Origin: an uncultured Alteromonadaceae bacterium | GTDB lineage: Bacteria; Pseudomonadota; Gammaproteobacteria; Enterobacterales; Alteromonadaceae | Direction of reading: 5' to 3' | DNA: 43,873 bases | Assembly (NCBI GenBank): GCA_947494925.1 | Contig: CANLWS010000018.1 | Span: 1-43,873, forward strand | In this document: positions 33,404-42,985 of the stretch, piece by piece | Layout of the letters: each line of letters opens with the position of its first letter | Numbering within the stretch: the first letter of the stretch is position 1 | Made by a program: the position numbers and the translations under genes | The notes under the pieces: model-generated | Databases searched by the model: none | What the model saw: only the letters and a program-made list of their open reading frames with translations | Told to the model about the DNA's origin: nothing

Positions 33404-34515
33404 TAATCCATTTCTATAGAAACGTTAGACAAGGAGCCGAGGCTATTGCCTTCGTCGGTATCCAGCTTGATCATCAGGCGCAGATCGTTTGGTGAATCCG
33501 CATGATGTAAAGCCTGGTCCAGTGATATCTTGCCTTGTTTATAATGGTCATATAGTGCCATATCAAAACTCTGCATACCGGATTCCTTGCCTTTTTTCAT
33601 TGCTTCCTTGAGACCACTTATTTCGCCTTTCTGGATCATGTCGGTCACAAGAGGTGAATTAAGCAAAATTTCAATTGCAGCAACCCTGCCCTTCCCATCG
33701 ATAGTAGGCACCAACTGTTGGGCGACGAGAGCACGTAAATTAAGACTTAAATCGTAACGCAGTTTTTCATGCAATTCTGGTGGCGCCAGGTGCATTATTC
33801 GTTCAATCGCCTGGTTAGCATTGTTGGCGTGCAATGTGGCAACACAGAGGTGACCGGTATCCGCAAAGGACATGGCATACTCCATGGTTTCCATGGAACG
33901 AATCTCACCTATCAGAATGACGTCAGGGGCCTGACGTAATGAGCTTTTTAACGCGTCATCAAAAGATTGTGTATCAATACCCACTTCTCGTTGGGTCACA
34001 ACACAACCCGCGTGTTCGTGAACAAATTCAATTGGGTCTTCAATAGTCAGTATGTGACCACGAGAATTCTGGTTTCTGTGGCCCATCAAGGCAGCCAAGG
34101 ACGTTGATTTACCTGTGCCTGTGGCACCAACAAAAAGCAATAACCCCCGTTTGGACATAATGACTTCTTTTAACACTTCGGGCAGGCCGAGGTCATCCGC
34201 CTTAGGGATCTGAGTGACGATGCGACGTATTACCATACCGGCCATGTCTCTTTGCCAGAATGCACTGCAACGAAAACGCCCTATATCATCCCGGGCAATC
34301 GCAAAGTTACATTCTTTGGTATTATCATACTCGTCTTTCTGCTTATCGTTCATGGCATTGTGAACCAGAGCTAAAGCATCTTCTTCGGATAATCGTTCTT
34401 CACCGATAGGCGTCATTTGTCCATTTATTTTGGCGCTGACCGGAAAGCCAACTGTCACAAACAAATCGGAAGCACCTTCGTCTGCCATTTTTCTGAGATA
34501 AGGATTCAAGTCCAT
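33403..34515 (-). CDS. pilU: type IV pilus retraction ATPase PilU
   Basis: 370 residues of the PilT/PilU secretion-ATPase family. Motifs are Walker A (GATGTGKST), the Asp box (TIEDPIEFVHE), Walker B (DVILIGEIR) and the His box (GHLCVATLHANN). The opening MDLNPYLRKMADEGASDLF and SKRGLLLFVGATGTGKSTSLAALMGHRN are PilU-type. PilU works with PilT at the base of the pilus to drive strong retraction in twitching motility and DNA uptake. It follows pilT after 11 bases, so the two form an operon with the DUF2007 gene. Confidence 0.96.
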   Translation of the reverse strand: MDLNPYLRKMADEGASDLFVTVGFPVSAKINGQMTPIGEERLSEEDALALVHNAMNDKQKDEYDNTKECNFAIARDDIGRFRCSAFWQRDMAGMVIRRIVTQIPKADDLGLPEVLKEVIMSKRGLLLFVGATGTGKSTSLAALMGHRNQNSRGHILTIEDPIEFVHEHAGCVVTQREVGIDTQSFDDALKSSLRQAPDVILIGEIRSMETMEYAMSFADTGHLCVATLHANNANQAIERIMHLAPPELHEKLRYDLSLNLRALVAQQLVPTIDGKGRVAAIEILLNSPLVTDMIQKGEISGLKEAMKKGKESGMQSFDMALYDHYKQGKISLDQALHHADSPNDLRLMIKLDTDEGNSLGSLSNVSIEMD

Positions 34516-34526
34516 AAGGCTACTCC

Positions 34527-35576
34527 TTAAAAACCGGGTTTAGGTTGTTTGTCGATGGATTTAGCGGCTGCATCCTGGGCAGATATCACTCCCTGGGCAA
34601 CCAGACGCTGCAGGCATTGATCCATAGTCTGCATACCATGAGCTTGCCCGGTCTGGATCACCGAGTACATTTGCGGCACTTTGTCTTCACGAATGAGATT
34701 TCGGATAGCTGGGATCCCGATCATAATTTCGTGTGCGGCGATTCGACCTCCGCCAACTTTCTTCAGCAACGTCTGGGAAATAACAGCACGTAAAGATTCC
34801 GATAACATCGAACGTATCATAGACTTTTCTTCTGCCGGAAAGACATCGATTATCCTGTCGATCGTTTTGGGAGCAGAGTTGGTGTGCAGCGTGCCAAAAA
34901 CCAAGTGTCCGGTTTCGGCTGCTGAGATAGCTAAGCGGATGGTTTCCAAATCCCGCAATTCACCCACCAGAATAATATCCGGGTCTTCACGCAACGCACT
35001 TCTCAATGCATTGTTGAAACTGTGTGTGTCTCTATGCACTTCCCGCTGGTTAATCACGCACATCTTATTGTCATGCACAAATTCGATGGGATCTTCAATA
35101 GTCAGAATATGCTCACGCTTATTGGAGTTAATATGATCAATCATAGCTGCGAGAGTTGTACTTTTACCTGAACCTGTTGCACCCGTAACCAATACTATGC
35201 CCGTGGGCTGCTTAATAATTTCTTTGAAAATATCTGGCGCACCAAGGTCATCCAAAGAAAGTATGTCACTTGGAATTGTCCTTAACACCGCAGCGGCACC
35301 ACGATTCTGCACAAAAGCATTAACACGAAAACGCGATAGGTCTTTAACTTCAAAAGAAAAATCCACTTCAAGGTTTTCTTCGTACTCTTTACGTTGGTTA
35401 TCATTCATGATTTCGTAAACGAGTGCATTAACCTCTTTATGATCAAGGGGATCTATATTCAACTTACGCATTTCCCCATCCACACGAATGATTGGCGGTA
35501 AACCCGCAGAAAGGTGTAAATCTGATGCTTTATTCTTAACACTAAAGGCTAAAAGTTCGGTAATATCCACAGCCAT
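34527..35576 (-). CDS. pilT: type IV pilus retraction ATPase PilT
   Basis: 349 residues from ATG 35576. Walker A (GATGSGKSTTLAAM), TIEDPIEFVHD, DPDIILVGELRDLETIRLA and GHLVFGTLHTNSA, plus the retraction motif AIRNLIRE near the C-terminus, identify PilT. The hexamer pulls pilin subunits from the pilus into the membrane. The start is ambiguous: GGAG lies only 3 bases before this ATG but 9 bases before a GTG at 35570, which would give the exact family start (M)DITELLAFS; a TTG at 35588 is also in frame. It is divergent from yggS, with almost no space between them. Confidence 0.97.
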   Translation of the reverse strand: MAVDITELLAFSVKNKASDLHLSAGLPPIIRVDGEMRKLNIDPLDHKEVNALVYEIMNDNQRKEYEENLEVDFSFEVKDLSRFRVNAFVQNRGAAAVLRTIPSDILSLDDLGAPDIFKEIIKQPTGIVLVTGATGSGKSTTLAAMIDHINSNKREHILTIEDPIEFVHDNKMCVINQREVHRDTHSFNNALRSALREDPDIILVGELRDLETIRLAISAAETGHLVFGTLHTNSAPKTIDRIIDVFPAEEKSMIRSMLSESLRAVISQTLLKKVGGGRIAAHEIMIGIPAIRNLIREDKVPQMYSVIQTGQAHGMQTMDQCLQRLVAQGVISAQDAAAKSIDKQPKPGF

Positions 35577-35600
35577 ATTCTCCGTCAAAATAAATGCTTT

Positions 35601-36293
35601 ATGGAAACAATAGCAGAACGACTCAAAAGCGCACTCGTTAGCCTCAGCCAGACTGCTGTTAATGCTAATCGTGCGCCAAATTCAGTCCAATTGCTAGCGG
35701 TGAGCAAAACAAAACCGGTATCTGATATTGTTCTTGCGTATGAAGCAGGACAACGATTGTTTGGTGAAAACTATGTGCAAGAGGGTGTCGAAAAAATTCA
35801 AGCTTTGCAAGAGCTTAGTGATATAGAGTGGCATTTCATCGGACCATTACAATCGAACAAAACGCGCTTGGTGGCTGAACATTTCCATTGGGTGCAATCA
35901 GTGGACAGACAAAAAATTGCACAAAGGCTGAATGACCAGCGCAGTGCACACAAAAAGCTTAATGTATGTATTCAAGTGAACATAAGTGATGAATCGAATA
36001 AATCTGGAATTGCCACTGATGCCATCGATCAATTGGCAGAACAGATAAGTCAAATGAAAAATCTTTGTTTGCGTGGTTTAATGACAATTCCAGCCGCCCA
36101 GCAGTCAAAGCAGCAACAGCAGGATACCTTTTTGAAAATGCAGGCTTTGTTTAGCAAATTAAAAAGTAAATATCCGCAGATAGATACGTTATCTATGGGT
36201 ATGAGCGCCGACATGAACCAGGCAATTAAATGTGGCGCAACCATGGTCCGCTTGGGAACGGCGATTTTTGGCGCAAGAAAAACGAATTATTAA
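35601..36293 (+). CDS. yggS: pyridoxal-phosphate homeostasis protein YggS
   Basis: 230 residues. The PLP-binding lysine is in LLAVSKTKP, and GQRLFGENYVQEGVEKI, WHFIGPLQSNKTR and LSMGMSADMNQAIKCGATMVRLGTAIFG are family signatures. It is a single-domain PLP barrel that buffers cellular PLP and has no known catalysis. The ATG lacks an obvious ribosome-binding site. It begins 24 bases from the pilT start on the other strand, so its promoter must lie inside the pilT 5' coding region. It is the first of four genes yggS-proC-yggT-DUF4426. Confidence 0.97.
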   Translation: METIAERLKSALVSLSQTAVNANRAPNSVQLLAVSKTKPVSDIVLAYEAGQRLFGENYVQEGVEKIQALQELSDIEWHFIGPLQSNKTRLVAEHFHWVQSVDRQKIAQRLNDQRSAHKKLNVCIQVNISDESNKSGIATDAIDQLAEQISQMKNLCLRGLMTIPAAQQSKQQQQDTFLKMQALFSKLKSKYPQIDTLSMGMSADMNQAIKCGATMVRLGTAIFGARKTNY

Positions 36294-36317
36294 TTAACCT
36301 TACAATTCAGGAACTAT

Positions 36318-37139
36318 ATGCAACAGCGTACCATTGCGTTTATCGGCGCTGGCAACATGAGCAAAGCGATTATCTCCGGCTTGATTGATGCGGGATATCC
36401 TGCCAGGAATGTTATAGCCAGCAATCCATCAGAAGGCAAACTAGTGGCGTTACACAATCTGTACGGAATAAGTTATACCAATGACAACGTCAAGGCATTG
36501 AACCAAGCAGATACCATAGTGCTGGCGGTAAAGCCGCAATTGATGGAGGCGGTATGTCAGGATCTTGCAGATCGGGCAGATTTGAGCAGTAAACTGTTTA
36601 TCTCCATCGCCGCCGGAATTGACCAACAACGATTGCAACAGATGCTTGGCGGCAGCTATCCCGTGATCCGTACAATGCCAAATACACCGAGCTCACTTGG
36701 AAAAGGCATGACAGGATTATTTGCCGACCAGTCCATATCTGAAGAGGATAAAACCTTTGCCGGGTACCTTATGTCCCGCGTGGGAGAGATTGTCTGGGTT
36801 AATTCCGAAAGTCAGATTGATGCAGTGATCGCAGCTGCAGGTAGCAGCCCAGCCTACTTTTTCCTGTTTCTGGAAGCCATGCAAACCGAAGCCGTACAAC
36901 AAGGTTTTGATAAATCCACGGCACGCAAGCTGGTTCAACAAGCTATGCTGGGTGCAGCAGAAATGGTTTGTCACAATCCAGACCTTGAATTAGGCGAGTT
37001 GCGGGCCCAAGTTACATCCAAAGGTGGTACAACAGCTAAAGCCATCGAAAGTTTTCAGACAAATGACCTGCAAACAATAGTCGCACAGGCGATGCGCGCA
37101 GCAGTCGTTAGAGCAAAAGAAATGTCAGCACAAATATAA
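36318..37139 (+). CDS. proC: pyrroline-5-carboxylate reductase
   Basis: 273 residues, usual family length. The Rossmann opening is AFIGAGNMSKAIISGLI; further signatures are VLAVKPQ, ISIAAGI, VIRTMPNTPSSLGKGMTGL, AAAGSSPAYFFLFLEA and the C-terminal TSKGGTTAKAIESF with substrate-binding residues. It makes L-proline from pyrroline-5-carboxylate with NADPH or NADH, the last step of proline synthesis. It follows yggS after 24 bases in the same operon. Confidence 0.98.
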   Translation: MQQRTIAFIGAGNMSKAIISGLIDAGYPARNVIASNPSEGKLVALHNLYGISYTNDNVKALNQADTIVLAVKPQLMEAVCQDLADRADLSSKLFISIAAGIDQQRLQQMLGGSYPVIRTMPNTPSSLGKGMTGLFADQSISEEDKTFAGYLMSRVGEIVWVNSESQIDAVIAAAGSSPAYFFLFLEAMQTEAVQQGFDKSTARKLVQQAMLGAAEMVCHNPDLELGELRAQVTSKGGTTAKAIESFQTNDLQTIVAQAMRAAVVRAKEMSAQI

Positions 37140-37153
37140 GGAACATTAAGTAT

Positions 37154-37696
37154 ATGAATTCGGTCATGTTTTTAGTCGATATACTGTTTGGTCTCTACCT
37201 GATGGTGGTATTACTGCGGTTGTGGTTGCAGTTGGCACAGGCTGACTTTTATAACCCCTTCAGTCAGTTTATCGTCAAAGCAACGCATCCGTTGGTTGGG
37301 CCGTTGCGAAGGATAATTCCCTCGCTGGGCAGACTGGATACGGCGACTTTAGTCCTGGCACTATTGGTAGCTGGCCTGAAACTGTTTTTACTGAATTTAA
37401 TCGCCGGTGTAGTCTACACAAACCCTGTTGGCCTGCTACTTGGCGCCACATTTGAAGTCCTCCGAGAAGCATTTCAACTGGTTATGTGGGTGTTGATTAT
37501 ACGCGCGATTTTAAGTTGGGTAAGTCAAGGACAAAACCCCATGGAGTTTGTTCTTCATCAGTTAACCGAACCTTTCCTGGCACCAATCCGCCGTATATTG
37601 CCTCCAATGGGGGGACTGGATTTATCCGTCATGGTGGCCATCATTGCGTTACTCTTTTTGCAGAAGTTAATGGGCGATCTGATGGGTTTCTTTTAG
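37154..37696 (+). CDS. yggT: YggT-family membrane protein
   Basis: 180 residues with two YGGT units, each with an amphipathic start and paired membrane helices: VVLLRLWLQLAQADFYNPFSQFIVKATHPLVGPLRRIIPSLG in the first and IRAILSWVSQGQNPMEFVLHQLTEPFLAPIRRILPPMGGLDLS in the second. The inner-membrane family is tied to osmotic-shock tolerance and membrane protein organisation in some bacteria. It follows proC after 14 bases in its usual place. Confidence 0.96.
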   Translation: MNSVMFLVDILFGLYLMVVLLRLWLQLAQADFYNPFSQFIVKATHPLVGPLRRIIPSLGRLDTATLVLALLVAGLKLFLLNLIAGVVYTNPVGLLLGATFEVLREAFQLVMWVLIIRAILSWVSQGQNPMEFVLHQLTEPFLAPIRRILPPMGGLDLSVMVAIIALLFLQKLMGDLMGFF

Positions 37697-37704
37697 GATT
37701 AATA

Positions 37705-38130
37705 ATGCGAATACTCACTACATTTTTATTGTTGGCAGGGGTTGCCCTGTCCTTTCAGGCATCTGCCGAACAGAAAAAAACGCTCGGTAGTTGGGATGTA
37801 CATTACATCGCAGTGAATACTACCTTCCTAACGCCCGAAGTGGCGAAAGCGTTTGGAATAGTACGTAGTAAAAATTCGACACTGGTGAATATTTCAATAT
37901 TGGATAAACGCACAAAAAAAGCCCAGAGTGTGGAAATTACCGGTAATGCCAGGGATTTACTTGGCTCACAAAAGCAATTGGAATTTAAAAAAGTGACCGA
38001 GGGTGAGGCCATTTATTATCTGGCTACCATGTCATTTGAGGATCAGGAAAGATACCGATTCACTATTAAAATGAATCAAGGTAACAATAACCAGACCTTA
38101 AAATTTGAGCAGAAATTATACAAAGAATAA
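37705..38130 (+). CDS. exported DUF4426 protein
   Basis: 141 residues from ATG 37705, which starts the signal peptide (about 1-22, cut after ASA). A longer frame reaching back to 37486 overlaps yggT and is rejected. The mature part (KKTLGSWDVHYIAVNTTFLTPEVAKAFGI... NNQTLKFEQKLYKE) is the DUF4426 domain, restricted to gammaproteobacteria and almost always next to yggT. The function is unknown; a beta-rich periplasmic fold is likely. It follows yggT after 8 bases and ends the operon. Confidence 0.93.
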   Translation: MRILTTFLLLAGVALSFQASAEQKKTLGSWDVHYIAVNTTFLTPEVAKAFGIVRSKNSTLVNISILDKRTKKAQSVEITGNARDLLGSQKQLEFKKVTEGEAIYYLATMSFEDQERYRFTIKMNQGNNNQTLKFEQKLYKE

Positions 38131-38135
38131 TCTAT

Positions 38136-38519
38136 TCAATTCTTTGGCTCCAGCAGATCCCACTTGTTGCCATATAGATCTTCAAATACGACAATTTTGG
38201 CATAAACTTCATCCCTTGGTGTTTCCAGAAAAGCGACACCTCGGGTATTCATTTCAGCGTAGTCACGATCAAAATTGTCAGTTTGCAGGAAAAGAAAAAC
38301 ACCATTAGCCTGCTGTCCAGGTAATGGCGTACTTCCTGTTTCATGTTTTGCTAACACCAAGCTGAACGGGCTATCAGTCGTTGGGGCAATTCGAATGAAT
38401 CTTAAGCCATTGCCAATATCAACATCTACCAGCACAACAAACGCCAAAATTGACGTAAACCATTGAATAGTTTCGTCATAATCTTTTACCAGATAAGTCA
38501 CTGATTGAATTGATTTCAT
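38136..38519 (-). CDS. VOC-fold (glyoxalase/extradiol-like) protein
   Basis: 127 residues of the VOC superfamily: SIQSVTYLVKDYDETIQWFTSILAFVVLVD in the first module and GVFLFLQTDNFDRDYAEMNTRGVAFLETPRDEVYAKIVVFEDLYGNKWDLLEP in the second. The usual first metal-binding His position is not obvious (Tyr/Val in TYLV), so it may be metal-free or a binding protein. The substrate is unknown. Its stop is 5 bases from the convergent DUF4426 stop. Confidence 0.9.
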   Translation of the reverse strand: MKSIQSVTYLVKDYDETIQWFTSILAFVVLVDVDIGNGLRFIRIAPTTDSPFSLVLAKHETGSTPLPGQQANGVFLFLQTDNFDRDYAEMNTRGVAFLETPRDEVYAKIVVFEDLYGNKWDLLEPKN

Positions 38520-38754
38520 AACCCTGCAAGCATCCTAAAAAACGATATCAACATAATAACACCCTGGAAATAATGGGTTAATTATTATTCTTTAGTCTAA
38601 TTTTATACTCAAACACACTCGTGATTGTGGCGGATCCTATATAGTTAGGCCATTGTTAGTATCCATTTATGGCTAAGGTGAAGGACTATTTCGCTCGTTG
38701 TTCTGAAACCTGCACTAAAATAATTCTGAGCAGTTAAGATTGAGGGAGTGAAAA

Positions 38755-40056
38755 ATGTCAGGAAATGCCATCAATAGGCATGCGCCAAAACCGGTTGATA
38801 AAGCAAAACGCTCGACAGTCAAACGGCTGGCTGAAGTCGGCGTAGCCGGCATCGCATTAACCTCTGCTCCCTACGTATTTGCAAGACAAAAAACGACTCT
38901 TCGCATACTTGGTACCCATGTCACTTTGCAGGAAGAGCTTCGACAAAAAGCAATGCAAGACCTTGGCATAGAACTGATTTTTGAGCCAAAAGGCAGTGCG
39001 GCCGTATTGCAAAAAGCATCTATGTCACCTTCTTCGTTCGATCTTTACGAACAATGGTCAAACAGCATCAACGTACTTTGGCGGGCAGGTGCAATACAGC
39101 CGATCAACAAAAAGCGTATTGTTCATTGGGATGAAATTAACTCCCTGACTAAAACGGGTAAAGTGACACAAGATGCCAAGTTGGGTGCTGGAGACGCGCC
39201 TTACAAATTACTTAATGTGCAAGATGACGGCAGTTTGGGTGCACAGCATACGGATAAAGTCAGTTTCTTACCCTATGTTCATAACGTCGATTCCTTTGGA
39301 TACAACACTAACTTTATTGAAAAAGGTGTTCCCTATCAGACAGAAAGCTGGGGCTGGCTTCTCGACCCAGCCAACGCCGGTAAAGTCGCCATAGTGAATG
39401 CGCCTACTATCGGTTTATTTGATCTGGCACTGGCCGCTCAGGCGAGGGGGGAAGTCATTTTCAATGACATTGGCGCAATGACACACAAAGAGTTGGATCA
39501 GCTGTTTTCCCTGTTGATAAGACTAAAGCAAAAAAGTCACTTTAGTGGTTTTTGGACGTCAGTACCGGAATCCGTAGATTTTATGCGCACCGGTCGTGTC
39601 AATATTCAAAGCATGTTTTCACCGGCAGTTTCTGCACTCAACGGTCAGAATGTACCGGTCACCTTTGCAGCCCCCAAAGAAGGTTACCGCGGCTGGCACG
39701 GCGTCATGTGTTTATCAGCGGCCACAAAAGGGCGAGTGCAGGACGCTGCATATGATTATATGAACTGGTGGTTGTCAGGATGGCCTGGGGCCTTTATTGC
39801 GCGGCAAGGATATTACATCTCAAATCCACAACGTTCTGCAAAATATCTTAGTGAGGCAGAGTGGAATTATTGGTACCAGGGCAAAATTGCCACTGAGGAC
39901 CTGAAAGGAACAGATGGTAACGTTTCCGTCCGAAAAGGAAGCACGCGAACTGGTGGGAGTTACGAATCCCGTTTCAGCAATGTTGCAGTCTGGAATACAG
40001 TGATGCCAACTTACGAATATAGTTTGCAAAAATGGTATGAATTTATAAGCTCCTGA
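38755..40056 (+). CDS. PotD-like periplasmic substrate-binding protein without transporter genes
   Basis: 433 residues of the spermidine/putrescine-type (SBP_bac_8-like) binding fold. The N-terminus AKRSTVKRLAEVGVAGIALTSAPYVFA resembles a K-R-type Tat signal, not a clear twin-arginine one, so the export route is uncertain. Later features are LRILGTHVTLQEEL, SFDLYEQWSN, FLPYVHNVDSFGYNT, and a C-terminal AAPKEGYRGWHGVMCLSAATKGRVQDAAYDYMNWWLSG. No ABC permease or ATPase genes are adjacent. It is directly followed, after 36 bases, by a hybrid histidine kinase, so a sensing role is inferred. The ligand is not known. Confidence 0.88.
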   Translation: MSGNAINRHAPKPVDKAKRSTVKRLAEVGVAGIALTSAPYVFARQKTTLRILGTHVTLQEELRQKAMQDLGIELIFEPKGSAAVLQKASMSPSSFDLYEQWSNSINVLWRAGAIQPINKKRIVHWDEINSLTKTGKVTQDAKLGAGDAPYKLLNVQDDGSLGAQHTDKVSFLPYVHNVDSFGYNTNFIEKGVPYQTESWGWLLDPANAGKVAIVNAPTIGLFDLALAAQARGEVIFNDIGAMTHKELDQLFSLLIRLKQKSHFSGFWTSVPESVDFMRTGRVNIQSMFSPAVSALNGQNVPVTFAAPKEGYRGWHGVMCLSAATKGRVQDAAYDYMNWWLSGWPGAFIARQGYYISNPQRSAKYLSEAEWNYWYQGKIATEDLKGTDGNVSVRKGSTRTGGSYESRFSNVAVWNTVMPTYEYSLQKWYEFISS

Positions 40057-40092
40057 TGTAGAAAGGATTGATACGATTGATTAGGGAATATT

Positions 40093-42807
40093 TTGCTTAG
40101 TTCGTTAAAACTTCAAGTGTTGGTAGTGCTTTTCGTATTGATGGCATTACTCATCGCTCAAGCTATATTATCACGCAACAATAACAGCAGTTTTGTTGCC
40201 AACCTCGATCGCTCCCAAAACGCAGTTACCAAAGTAAATCTGGTGGGCGAGTTAGAAAATGACGTTCTGGATCTTCAGCGTAATGTATTGATTTATAAAG
40301 AAACGGCCAGTCAATCTGTGGTGTCTCGGTTTGAGATTTTGATGAATGAAATTGAGCAGAACCTGTTACAACTGGAATCCCTCAGCCCTGACGAAGTCGA
40401 CGCCCAACGATATAAAGATTACCTGAGCAGAATGCGTTCGCATTTAAAAGACTACGAAGATAACTTCAGTACTGTCATCGAAGGTCGAAGCCGCCGACAA
40501 TCGGTTTTTGAAGAAGGACTGCTGTCTGATATCAATAATATTCTGGCAAAATTAGAAGAGCTGCGGGCTTTGGACCAGACCAACGCTGAAGTCAATACCG
40601 CACTGGCGCAAATCTCCTACCATATTTCCAAAGCACAAAATGCCTCTTTCCAGTATTTACTCACCCCGGGCATAGAACAAATTTCTGCGTTCCGTCAGGA
40701 GATAGACCTAGCTCGAGGGCTCATACCAAGTGCTTTGAAGGATCAGAAATTAATCGACAATATTCTTGAACAACTCTCCAAAATCGAGAGCGATCTGGTT
40801 CAATTGACACAAGTAACCCGCGGCTATCTGTTTTTGGTGAATGTGGTTATGGCAGGTTCAGCCAACGAATTTCTGTTTCTAGCCAAGGAGTTAAGTCAGC
40901 TGGTATCCCAGCAGTTAATCAGGACAAATGCGCTGGTGAAAAACGATGTGGAATCCGCGCAAGAGCGAAGCGATCTGTTTGCCGCCATCAGTGTGTTAGT
41001 AGCAATTGTTGGAGCTTTGTTTTTTGCCTACCGTGTTATGTTACCTATTGATGCTATCACCGATGTCTTCAAAAAATTGGCCTTAGGGCAAAATATCAGC
41101 TCTGTTCCCGGATTGAAAAGAAAAGACGAGATTGGTCAGCTGGCCAAAGCAGCGGATGTATTTCATGGGAAAAACCTGCAAACAAAAGAACTGTTGGCCC
41201 AGTCTCAAGATCTAAATAGTAAACAGGAAATGCTGAATAGTGAACTTGCTCAAGAGAAAATACGGGCGGAAAAAGCCACAGCGTCGAAAAGTATTTTTCT
41301 TGCCAACATGAGTCACGAAATACGCACTCCCATGAATGGTGTAATAGGATTATTGGATGTCGTATTGAGATCGGATTTAACCTCTGAGCAACGCAATTAT
41401 CTCAATAAGGTATCCTACTCAACACAGATTCTGATGAGCTTAATAAACGATATTCTGGACTTTTCTAAAATTGAAGCAGGTAAGTTGCACATAGAAGAAG
41501 TCATGTTTTCTCCCAATTCGTTATTCGAAAACATGCTCGCTAACATCACTGCCAGGGCACAGGAAAAAAACCTGAATATCCGCTTTCATTGCAACCCGTT
41601 ATTGCCCGCAAATTTATTTGGTGATCCTTTAAGAATAAGTCAGGTGTTGCTGAATTTATGCACCAACGCGATTAAGTTTACCCGTAACGGTTCAGTGACT
41701 ATTAATACCGATTTTGAGCTGTTACAAACAACTGAACAATCAATCTTGATGAAGATATCAGTGGCAGACACAGGTATCGGCATGAATCAGAGTCAGTTGG
41801 ACAATATTTTTGATTCCTTTACCCAGGCAGATGGTTCCACCAGTCGGAAATTCGGCGGAACTGGTTTAGGATTGTCCATTGTCAAACAACTTACTCAACT
41901 GATGGGAGGCGAAGTATCCGCGGATTCTAAGGAAAATAGTGGTAGTGTTTTTCATGTTAGTTTCAAAGTTAAGGTGCAAAACCCTGAACATCACGTTTAC
42001 CATTTCCCAAATATTGCAAAGGGGTGCATTTACTATTATGCCAGCAAAGATGACACTCTGTTGCCCCAAGATTATCTCAATGCTACGCATAGGCAACTGC
42101 ATAGAGTAGTGTCAGAAAAACTCAGTGATAGCTGCGAGACGATGACGTCTGACGATGTGTTGTTGGTGGAAGTAGAAGATCTTAAGCAACATAGTGCAAT
42201 GTTGGATTGCCTGAATAAACTGAGTGAAAGAGGAGTTAAATTTGGTTTCGTCACCGATACTCAACCCAATAACCTGGCAAACTTACTCCACAAAAAGTGG
42301 AAAGTGGCAGCCCTTTCCCACCCATTTACTCCTCAACGTTTTGTCGACTATATAATAGATGTCGCTAACGCTGAACCAGTTGAGAAAGAGACAAACATTA
42401 TAGAAAAGGAGAAAATTAAGCATTTCGAAGGTCACGTTCTGCTTGTTGAAGATAACAGTATCAATCAGGTTGTAGCCGGACAAATGTTAAATTCAATGTC
42501 CTTGAGTTTTGACATTGCAGAGGATGGTCAACAAGCAGTAACCAAAATGGTCAATTCACCTCACTATGACCTCATTCTTATGGATATTCAGATGCCAGTT
42601 CTGGATGGCTATCAGGCCACAAAGCTATTGCGCGAGCATGGACATGACAAAGTGATTATTTGCGGTCTTTCTGCCAACGCCTTGTCGCAAGATTTTGAGC
42701 GGGCGTTTGAAGCAGGAATGAATGATTATTTAACCAAACCAATGAAGTTGGTACAACTGCAAGAAATGCTCGCCAAATATTTACCCGAAAGAGAAATGGA
42801 ATCCTGA
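40093..42807 (+). CDS. hybrid histidine kinase with TorS-like helical periplasmic sensor
   Basis: 904 residues. Membrane helix 1 (about 8-27), a roughly 265-residue all-helical periplasmic domain (30-293) like the paired helical bundles of TorS/HBM sensors, membrane helix 2 (295-314), a HAMP-like segment, HisKA (H408 in SHEIRTP), HATPase (N525, [16 protein letters not shown]), a degenerate receiver-like region (about 640-760), and a true C-terminal receiver (about 780-898) with E786/D787, phospho-site D831 ([13 protein letters not shown]) and K882. No HPt domain is included, so phosphate should pass to a separate HPt or receiver. The start is TTG at 40093, with AGGGA upstream and an in-frame stop at 40078. 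Its partner is very likely the upstream binding protein. Confidence 0.93.
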   Translation: MLSSLKLQVLVVLFVLMALLIAQAILSRNNNSSFVANLDRSQNAVTKVNLVGELENDVLDLQRNVLIYKETASQSVVSRFEILMNEIEQNLLQLESLSPDEVDAQRYKDYLSRMRSHLKDYEDNFSTVIEGRSRRQSVFEEGLLSDINNILAKLEELRALDQTNAEVNTALAQISYHISKAQNASFQYLLTPGIEQISAFRQEIDLARGLIPSALKDQKLIDNILEQLSKIESDLVQLTQVTRGYLFLVNVVMAGSANEFLFLAKELSQLVSQQLIRTNALVKNDVESAQERSDLFAAISVLVAIVGALFFAYRVMLPIDAITDVFKKLALGQNISSVPGLKRKDEIGQLAKAADVFHGKNLQTKELLAQSQDLNSKQEMLNSELAQEKIRAEKATASKSIFLANMSHEIRTPMNGVIGLLDVVLRSDLTSEQRNYLNKVSYSTQILMSLINDILDFSKIEAGKLHIEEVMFSPNSLFENMLANITARAQEKNLNIRFHCNPLLPANLFGDPLRISQVLLNLCTNAIKFTRNGSVTINTDFELLQTTEQSILMKISVADTGIGMNQSQLDNIFDSFTQADGSTSRKFGGTGLGLSIVKQLTQLMGGEVSADSKENSGSVFHVSFKVKVQNPEHHVYHFPNIAKGCIYYYASKDDTLLPQDYLNATHRQLHRVVSEKLSDSCETMTSDDVLLVEVEDLKQHSAMLDCLNKLSERGVKFGFVTDTQPNNLANLLHKKWKVAALSHPFTPQRFVDYIIDVANAEPVEKETNIIEKEKIKHFEGHVLLVEDNSINQVVAGQMLNSMSLSFDIAEDGQQAVTKMVNSPHYDLILMDIQMPVLDGYQATKLLREHGHDKVIICGLSANALSQDFERAFEAGMNDYLTKPMKLVQLQEMLAKYLPEREMES

Positions 42808-42920
42808 ATGTCTGGATTGATAACTTGATGGTTGCCATGCCTGGGGACTCTACCGACTTGTTTTAGTATTCCCCCTGATGGCTCCGAAACCCCAACCTCA
42901 TCTCCGAAACCCTAACCGTC

Positions 42921-42950
42921 ATCTCCGAGTGCTCTTGTCGGAGATCTTTT
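42921..42950 (+). terminator. terminator after the hybrid kinase gene
   Basis: ATCTCCGA (42921-42928) pairs with TCGGAGAT (42938-42945) around a 9-base loop and is followed by CTTTT. Two further copies of CTCCGAAACCC lie just upstream (about 42883-42912), so alternative stems are possible. Confidence 0.75.
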
Positions 42951-42985
42951 ACACTCAGAAACCTTTTTTATCTGACTAATTTAAA

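Noticed and set aside
34681-35136. 151-codon plus-strand open frame inside pilT
   Set aside because: It is the reverse of conserved PilT coding sequence and its composition is that of a shadow frame.
37486-37704. Upstream extension of the DUF4426 reading frame
   Set aside because: It overlaps yggT in another frame, while a signal peptide begins exactly at 37705.
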